From: CALREA01 sp041674865
GTDB lineage: Bacteria; Patescibacteriota; Gracilibacteria; UBA1369; UBA12463
DNA length: 27,951 nucleotides
NCBI GenBank assembly: GCA_041674865.1
Contig: JBAYUX010000010.1
Span: forward strand, 1-27,951
Direction: 5' to 3'
The position numbers and the translations under genes are program-made. The notes below the pieces were generated by a model. That model was given only the letters and a program-made list of their open reading frames with translations. It ran no database searches and was not told where the DNA came from. Below are positions 23,912 through 27,951 of the stretch, in pieces. How positions within the stretch are numbered: the first letter of the stretch is position 1; each line of letters opens with the position of its first letter.

Positions 23912-23967
23912 TAACTTTTAATAGTTTTTGAAATTGGCTATATATAAAATCACAAATAACATTTGAA

Positions 23968-25008
23968 ATGTTAATAGAAAATATCAAGAAAACCATAACT
24001 AGTGCAAACATTAATTTTTTGATTGGATCAGGCATATCTATGCCATTTTTAGCTATATTGAGTGATATTGAAGAAAGGCTAACGGTTGCCGAAGAGAAAA
24101 AAAATATCCCCGAAGTGCTTAAATTAAAAAAAGAATATTTTGAGAAATCAATAGCCGGCAACCTGAAAATCGTAAAAGAAATAAATACTCCAGATAAAGA
24201 TGAGGTACTGGAAAATTATGAAATCTTTTACAAAACAATTAATCATATAGTGCTAAGAAGAGAAAGTCCCATACTAACGAAGCAAGTAAACATATTTACA
24301 ACAAACATTGATATATTTTCAGAAAAGGCACTTGAGAATATTGGAGTAGAATTCAATGATGGCTTCCACGGAAGATTTAAGTCAAAATATGATATTGGAA
24401 ATTTTAATAAATCTTATTTTAAGAAAAGTTCACATTATGAAAATACATCCGAGATACCAGTATTTAATATAATGAAAATTCATGGCTCAATTTCATGGAT
24501 AAAAACAGATGGGAGTGTTTATCTAGATGGTAATTTAAGCGCAATTGAAGAATTGCAAAAAAACATCAGCGATGCCTCATTTGAAGGGAAGTATAATGAA
24601 TTAATGATAGTTAATCCTACAAAAAAGAAAATTGAAGATACTTTATTGAATGAATATTACTATGATTTATTAAGAATTTATTCAAATGAACTAGAAAAAG
24701 AAGGTAGCGTCTTGTTCGTCTTAGGCTTTTCATTTCGAGATAAGCATATTCACGATCTTACACTACGTGTTGCCAACGCTAATCCAACGCTAAAAATCTA
24801 TATTTTTAGCTACGTGGTAACCCCAGATATTATATATGATGGTTTAAAAAGGGAGGCGAAAAACAAAAATATAGAAATCGTATATCCAGAGATAGCTAAA
24901 CAAAATGATTTTAAGGCTATAATTGAAAATTATTTCCACAAAATCGATCCGGTTAACCATGACAAGACTGAGGATATCGCGGAACTAGTAGAAATAGAAA
25001 AAGCATAA
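23968..25008 (+). CDS. SIR2-domain NADase of a SIR2-HerA antiphage system
   Basis: A 346-aa SIR2-like protein. Family motifs are FLIGSGIS (17-24, NAD-binding loop), TTNID (111-115, with the conserved Asn113 and Asp115), DGFHG (131-135), MKIHGS (169-174, with the likely catalytic His172) and VLGFSFRDKHI (251-261). Such SIR2_2-type domains act in bacterial immunity by degrading NAD+, killing or arresting the infected cell. A HerA-type ATPase follows 4 bp downstream. That is the arrangement of the known SIR2-HerA (Nezha) system, in which the two proteins assemble into one large complex. There is no signal peptide or membrane helix. AT-rich composition suggests transfer. A TATATAAAAT stretch (23941-23950) may be the promoter region, but no good -35 is seen. 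Family and catalytic residues are visible; the antiphage activity is inferred from the pairing. Confidence 0.88.
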   Translation: MLIENIKKTITSANINFLIGSGISMPFLAILSDIEERLTVAEEKKNIPEVLKLKKEYFEKSIAGNLKIVKEINTPDKDEVLENYEIFYKTINHIVLRRESPILTKQVNIFTTNIDIFSEKALENIGVEFNDGFHGRFKSKYDIGNFNKSYFKKSSHYENTSEIPVFNIMKIHGSISWIKTDGSVYLDGNLSAIEELQKNISDASFEGKYNELMIVNPTKKKIEDTLLNEYYYDLLRIYSNELEKEGSVLFVLGFSFRDKHIHDLTLRVANANPTLKIYIFSYVVTPDIIYDGLKREAKNKNIEIVYPEIAKQNDFKAIIENYFHKIDPVNHDKTEDIAELVEIEKA

Positions 25009-25012
25009 TTCA

Positions 25013-26950
25013 ATGTCTATGGTCGATTTGATTCCAAATGCAAAAGCATATATGAGTTCAGGCTCAATTTTTAGAATTGGGAAAGTCATAGAAATTTTTG
25101 GCCAATCCGTAAAAGTAAAGGTTGATAAGGGAAAAAATACATCTTCAGTATTATATAATGGGGAGTTGATCCAAAATATTTCAGTTGGTGGCTATGTTAA
25201 AATTTCGAAAGGATTCGAGGAGTTAATAGGAAAAATCGAAGGCGAATCAGTGATAGAAGACAGAGCTTTTCTTCAATCGCCATACTCAAGCAATAAGGAA
25301 AGAATACATAGAATTTTAAATATTAAAATCTTAGGGTTCATCTTGAACGGAGTGTTCAATAGAGGAATCAAGGATCTTCCGTTAATAGAAAATACCTGTT
25401 ATTTGTTATCCAAAGCGGAGTTTAATAAAATCCATGACTTTACTAGAAGTGATGATGCGGCAGTGGAAATTGGTAGTTTGGAATATGATAGCGGACAAAA
25501 GATAAAATTGGGAATCAATAGCTTATTTGCTAGCCATATAGGTATATTTGGCAATACGGGAAGCGGAAAATCATATACGTTAGCAAAGATTTATAAAGAA
25601 TTATTTGATATCTATAAAGACAATATCAATTTTCAAAAAAATGCAAAATTCATATTAATTGACTTTAACGGAGAGTATATCGGAGAAGTAAATAAAAGTA
25701 CGAATAAGTATTTAAATAAAAATGTGATTATTGATGATAAGTATAAAAATATTTACGAACTGACAACCGGCAAAAAAATTGAGGATATCAAGGATAAAGA
25801 AAAATTTCCCATTCGAAAATCTACACTAGAAGATCCTGTATTTTGGTCGATTTTTTTATCTGCAACCGAAAAAACTCAAAAACCATTTATAGATCGAGCG
25901 ATTAAAGATAGTTATATTAACGATCATCTTGCTGATAATGTAAGTTTTCAAAAACTAATTTACGATAAGATTATTGCAGCCACATCCGTAAGCGGAAAGA
26001 ATGTCGATCGAGGTATAACTGTAGATTTGATTAGTGAAATTGGGAATTTTCTAAATTGCGAATCTCTAAAAAACTCAGCGAGATATTTTACAAGTAATTT
26101 GGCGGGCGGGAATGAAAATATTACTTTTCATATCGAGCAGGTCGGGGTTAAGCGTTTTGCCGGTAGTCAAGAGTTTAATGACTTAATTAAAGCTCAAACA
26201 GATGGATTTACAGATATTGATATCAACAATCTTTCAATAATTAGAAAATTTGGATTAAGAATAATAATAAAATATTACGATGATATAATTCGAGGTTTTT
26301 CAAATAAAGACCATCTCGCCCCTTTAATTAAGAGACTGGATAAAAGAGTCTTTGATTTAGAGAAAGTTTTAACTGTAAAGAATGACAGTAGTATGCCGAA
26401 AAATTTTACAATCGTATCATTAAAGGATGTAAATTTAGATATTAGAAAAATGATACCAATGCTTTTAGTAAAAGAGCTTTATGATGAAAAGAAAAGGAAT
26501 AATAATAAAAATCACTCTCTTCATATTATAATTGACGAAGCGCATAATATTCTTTCTCAAAATTCTGATCGCGAAGCTGAACAATGGAAAGATTATCGAT
26601 TAGAAACTTTCGAAGAAGTTATAAAAGAAGGAAGAAAATTTGGTACATTCTTAACCATTGCAAGCCAAAGGCCTTCAGATATATCTCCAACTATTATCTC
26701 ACAGCTTCATAATTATTTTTTACATAGGTTGATAAACAACAATGACCTCCTTGCAGTTGAAAAAACTATTGCATATTTAGATAAAGTTTCTGCTGACTCA
26801 ATACCTAGTCTAGCAACTGGAACCTGCATTTTGGCAGGACTAATTGCACAAATTCCAGTAGTAATGAGAATTAATAAAATTGAAAAGAAAGAACAAGAAC
26901 CACAGGGGCACAATATAAATTTGTTAGAAAAATGGAAAATCCATACTTAA
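25013..26950 (+). CDS. HerA-type DNA-translocating ATPase of a SIR2-HerA system
   Basis: A 645-aa HerA/FtsK-family hexameric ATPase. Residues ~1-85 form a HAS-barrel (GSIFRIGKVIEIFGQSVKVK, SVGGYVKISKGFEELIGKI). Walker A is GNTGSGKS (180-187), followed by the HerA signature LIDFNGEY (215-222). Walker B is HIIIDEAHNIL (504-514; Asp508, Glu509). The late block KFGTFLTIASQRPSDIS (542-558) has the conserved arginine. The ring is expected to bind DNA or phage signals and hold the SIR2 subunits. The start is 4 bp after the SIR2 stop, so expression is coupled. The usual archaeal HerA partner, nuclease NurA, is absent, which favours a defence role over end resection. The last residues (KWKIHT) are read from the first 19 bp of the next gene in another frame, consistent with a junction there. 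Composition is AT-rich. Confidence 0.92.
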   Translation: MSMVDLIPNAKAYMSSGSIFRIGKVIEIFGQSVKVKVDKGKNTSSVLYNGELIQNISVGGYVKISKGFEELIGKIEGESVIEDRAFLQSPYSSNKERIHRILNIKILGFILNGVFNRGIKDLPLIENTCYLLSKAEFNKIHDFTRSDDAAVEIGSLEYDSGQKIKLGINSLFASHIGIFGNTGSGKSYTLAKIYKELFDIYKDNINFQKNAKFILIDFNGEYIGEVNKSTNKYLNKNVIIDDKYKNIYELTTGKKIEDIKDKEKFPIRKSTLEDPVFWSIFLSATEKTQKPFIDRAIKDSYINDHLADNVSFQKLIYDKIIAATSVSGKNVDRGITVDLISEIGNFLNCESLKNSARYFTSNLAGGNENITFHIEQVGVKRFAGSQEFNDLIKAQTDGFTDIDINNLSIIRKFGLRIIIKYYDDIIRGFSNKDHLAPLIKRLDKRVFDLEKVLTVKNDSSMPKNFTIVSLKDVNLDIRKMIPMLLVKELYDEKKRNNNKNHSLHIIIDEAHNILSQNSDREAEQWKDYRLETFEEVIKEGRKFGTFLTIASQRPSDISPTIISQLHNYFLHRLINNNDLLAVEKTIAYLDKVSADSIPSLATGTCILAGLIAQIPVVMRINKIEKKEQEPQGHNINLLEKWKIHT

Positions 26951-27564
26951 TCTTCGACATCGACGGCACCCTTTGGAACGCTTCACCGGCAACGGCAAAA
27001 GGTTGGAGTAAGGCGCTCAAAGATTTTAATATTGATCAGATCATCACGGCTGAGCAGAATTCGAGTGTGGCGGGGAATCCGAACAGGACGTGTATTGAGA
27101 TATTGATGCCGGGGTTGTGCGAGAAGTATCCGGGGTTGGAGGAGAAGTTGGATGAGTGTGAGATTGAGGCGATCAAGGAGATGGGTGGGACGTTTTATCC
27201 GGGGGCGTTGGAGAGTATTCGGGAGCTGGCATTGAGCCGGCAGGTGTTTCTGGTGAGTAACTGTCAGGATTGGTATATGGAGAGCTTTTTGGAGTTTTCG
27301 GGGCTGAGAGAGGTGGTGACGGCGTTTGATTGTCACGGGATGTCGGGAGTGCCGAAGGGTGAGATGTTGAAGAATATGAAGGCGAAGTTTGGGTTGGAGG
27401 GGACGACGTATATCGGCGACACGGTGGGTGATCAGAAGGCGGCTCGTGAGGCGGGCATGGAGTTTATTCGAGCGGGTTGGGGATTTGGGAAGGTGGAGGA
27501 ATTTGAGATTGGAACGAGGAGTTTTGAAACATTCAGGAATCTGTATAATGAAATCCAGCAATAA
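26932..27564 (+). CDS. HAD-family hydrolase, phosphoglycolate phosphatase-like
   Basis: A 210-aa haloacid dehalogenase-type phosphatase. Motif I is FDIDGTLWNA (Asp9 nucleophile, Asp11 acid/base), motif II is FLVSNCQDW, motif III lysine is VPKGEML, and motif IV is YIGDTVGDQKAAREAG. The cap lies between ~20 and 85. Length and layout suit small-metabolite phosphatases such as Gph; the substrate cannot be told. The start overlaps the end of herA by 19 bp in another frame. The first ~100 bp use codons like the housekeeping genes (ATC GAC GGC ACC). From ~27040 the gene becomes G-rich, with GGG, TTG, GAG and ACG codons, like the 5' third of dnaE. The SemiSWEET gene follows at once. Confidence 0.92.
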   Translation: MENPYLIFDIDGTLWNASPATAKGWSKALKDFNIDQIITAEQNSSVAGNPNRTCIEILMPGLCEKYPGLEEKLDECEIEAIKEMGGTFYPGALESIRELALSRQVFLVSNCQDWYMESFLEFSGLREVVTAFDCHGMSGVPKGEMLKNMKAKFGLEGTTYIGDTVGDQKAAREAGMEFIRAGWGFGKVEEFEIGTRSFETFRNLYNEIQQ

Positions 27565-27571
27565 TGCAATT

Positions 27572-27826
27572 ATGAATTCCATCCAACTCATCGGCTACAT
27601 CTCAGGCTTCATCGTCGCCGTCTCACTCATTCCACAGGTGATACAAGCCTGGAAAACCAAGTCTACAAAAGACATATCATTGGGCTGGACAATTATATTA
27701 TTGATCGGGCTTCTGCTCTACTTTATTTACGGAATCGGTATTAACGAAATGCCAATAATTATTACAAATACCATAGAGACAATTCTGGTTTTGTCTCTTA
27801 TTATTGCTAAATTAAAGTACAAATGA
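27572..27826 (+). CDS. SemiSWEET-type (PQ-loop/MtN3) transporter
   Basis: 84 aa from the ATG at 27572 (MNSIQLIGYISGF), the usual start of this family. An ATG at 27548 would add eight residues and overlap the HAD gene. It has three membrane helices: IQLIGYISGFIVAVSLIPQV with the PQ motif, then WKTKSTKDISLGW and SLGWTIILLIGLLLYFIYGI, then IIITNTIETILVLSLIIAKL. SemiSWEETs work as dimers that let sugars cross the membrane by facilitated diffusion; the substrate is not predictable here. It uses the only TGA stop among the genes seen, overlapping the next start as ATGA, which suggests translational coupling. HAD phosphatase plus SemiSWEET could form a small sugar-handling unit, but this is only an inference. 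Confidence 0.9.
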   Translation: MNSIQLIGYISGFIVAVSLIPQVIQAWKTKSTKDISLGWTIILLIGLLLYFIYGIGINEMPIIITNTIETILVLSLIIAKLKYK

Positions 27827-27951
27827 ACATCCCAGGCGACCACGATCCACAATCAGAAGTACAAAAACATACCGTTCAGGAGCGGATGTTATTTGAGAAT
27901 CGGATTGAAGATCTGATGATGGGAGTTGCTCAGAAACTTTCAGGAAAGGTA
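27823..27951 (+). CDS. Start of an unknown gene, cut by window end
   Basis: An open frame of 43 codons from an ATG that overlaps the SemiSWEET stop by 4 nt (ATGA), running to the window edge. The peptide is polar at the start (MNIPGDHDPQSEVQKH), then helical with repeated methionines (ENRIEDLMMGVAQKLSGK). There is no signal peptide or membrane helix in the visible part. The start overlap and open frame support a real gene. The function cannot be judged from this fragment. Confidence 0.6.
   Translation, partial: MNIPGDHDPQSEVQKHTVQERMLFENRIEDLMMGVAQKLSGKV

Larger units (their letters stand above)
23519..26950 (+). other. AT-rich acquired segment carrying a SIR2-HerA defence operon
   Basis: Three genes (lipoprotein, SIR2, HerA) share AT-rich sequence and AGA-rich arginine codons. 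The row of 60 bases from 24001 has 18 G/C, against 32 of 60 in the row from 22261 inside glyS. No transposase, integrase, tRNA or obvious terminal repeat bounds the segment. The left edge falls in the 20 bp after glyS. The right edge is at the HAD gene start, which herA overlaps by 19 bp. Confidence 0.6.

Noticed and set aside
23499..23967. UGA recoded as glycine (as in Gracilibacteria)
   Set aside because: Long conserved genes have no in-frame TGA, and the SemiSWEET TGA lies exactly at the family's usual end.
27389..27547. Arginine-rich extension of the SemiSWEET frame
   Set aside because: It is the HAD gene read in another frame; family members start at MNSIQLIGY-like residues.
1..27951. 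CRISPR array, rRNA, insertion sequence or prophage
   Set aside because: No regular repeat-spacer pattern, rRNA motif, transposase or phage structural gene was seen.

Overview
The window looks like chromosomal DNA of a small-genome bacterium of the Candidate Phyla Radiation (Patescibacteria). A Peregrinibacteria/Gracilibacteria-type lineage is possible, but I cannot fix it from sequence alone. The evidence is: a ValS with a C-terminal coiled-coil arm, proteins carrying a short FGPxT-type peptidoglycan-binding module, many family-less proteins, and start codons with no Shine-Dalgarno motif. UGA is a stop, not glycine: long genes such as dnaE and valS contain no in-frame TGA. TGA is still rare as a stop (1 of 23 gene ends; the others are TAA or TAG). 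Genes are tightly packed. The longest stretch without a gene is 231 bp (21405-21635).

Layout. 3-947 is the 3' end of a peptidoglycan-binding-module protein. 973-7842 is a minus-strand unit read in the order tRNA-Leu(UAG), dnaE, aspS, PIF1-like helicase. 7900-9716 runs rightward: tandem promoters, a sigma-region-4/HARE-HTH regulator, a small membrane protein and a HIT protein. 9775-13343 holds two family-less proteins (301 and 844 aa), each with its own promoter. 13349-15783 is a minus-strand operon (unknown protein, nadA, nadC) for quinolinate and nicotinate mononucleotide synthesis. Its promoter lies back to back with that of valS. 18648-19577 encodes a TPR-like protein. It meets end to end a second sigma-region-4/HARE-HTH regulator (19578-20645). 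Next is an OmpR-type regulator with a degenerate receiver domain (20745-21404), then dtd-glyS (21636-23498).

23519-26950 is an AT-rich segment: a lipoprotein followed by a SIR2-domain protein and a HerA-type ATPase 4 bp apart. The SIR2-HerA pair matches the known two-gene antiphage system (also called Nezha), in which a SIR2 NADase and a HerA ATPase form one complex. Its composition and codon use differ from the housekeeping genes, and the end of herA runs 19 bp into the next gene, as if the segment had been inserted there. The window closes with a HAD phosphatase, a SemiSWEET-type transporter and the start of another gene.

How the genes work together. Much of the window serves translation and its quality control (AspRS, ValRS, GlyRS, D-aminoacyl-tRNA deacylase, tRNA-Leu), replication (DnaE, PIF1-like helicase) and NAD synthesis (NadA, NadC). 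The SIR2-HerA pair would consume NAD when triggered. The most unusual items are the SIR2-HerA segment, the two paralogous sigma-like regulators that lack region 2, the response regulator without a phospho-acceptor, and the consistent lack of Shine-Dalgarno sequences.
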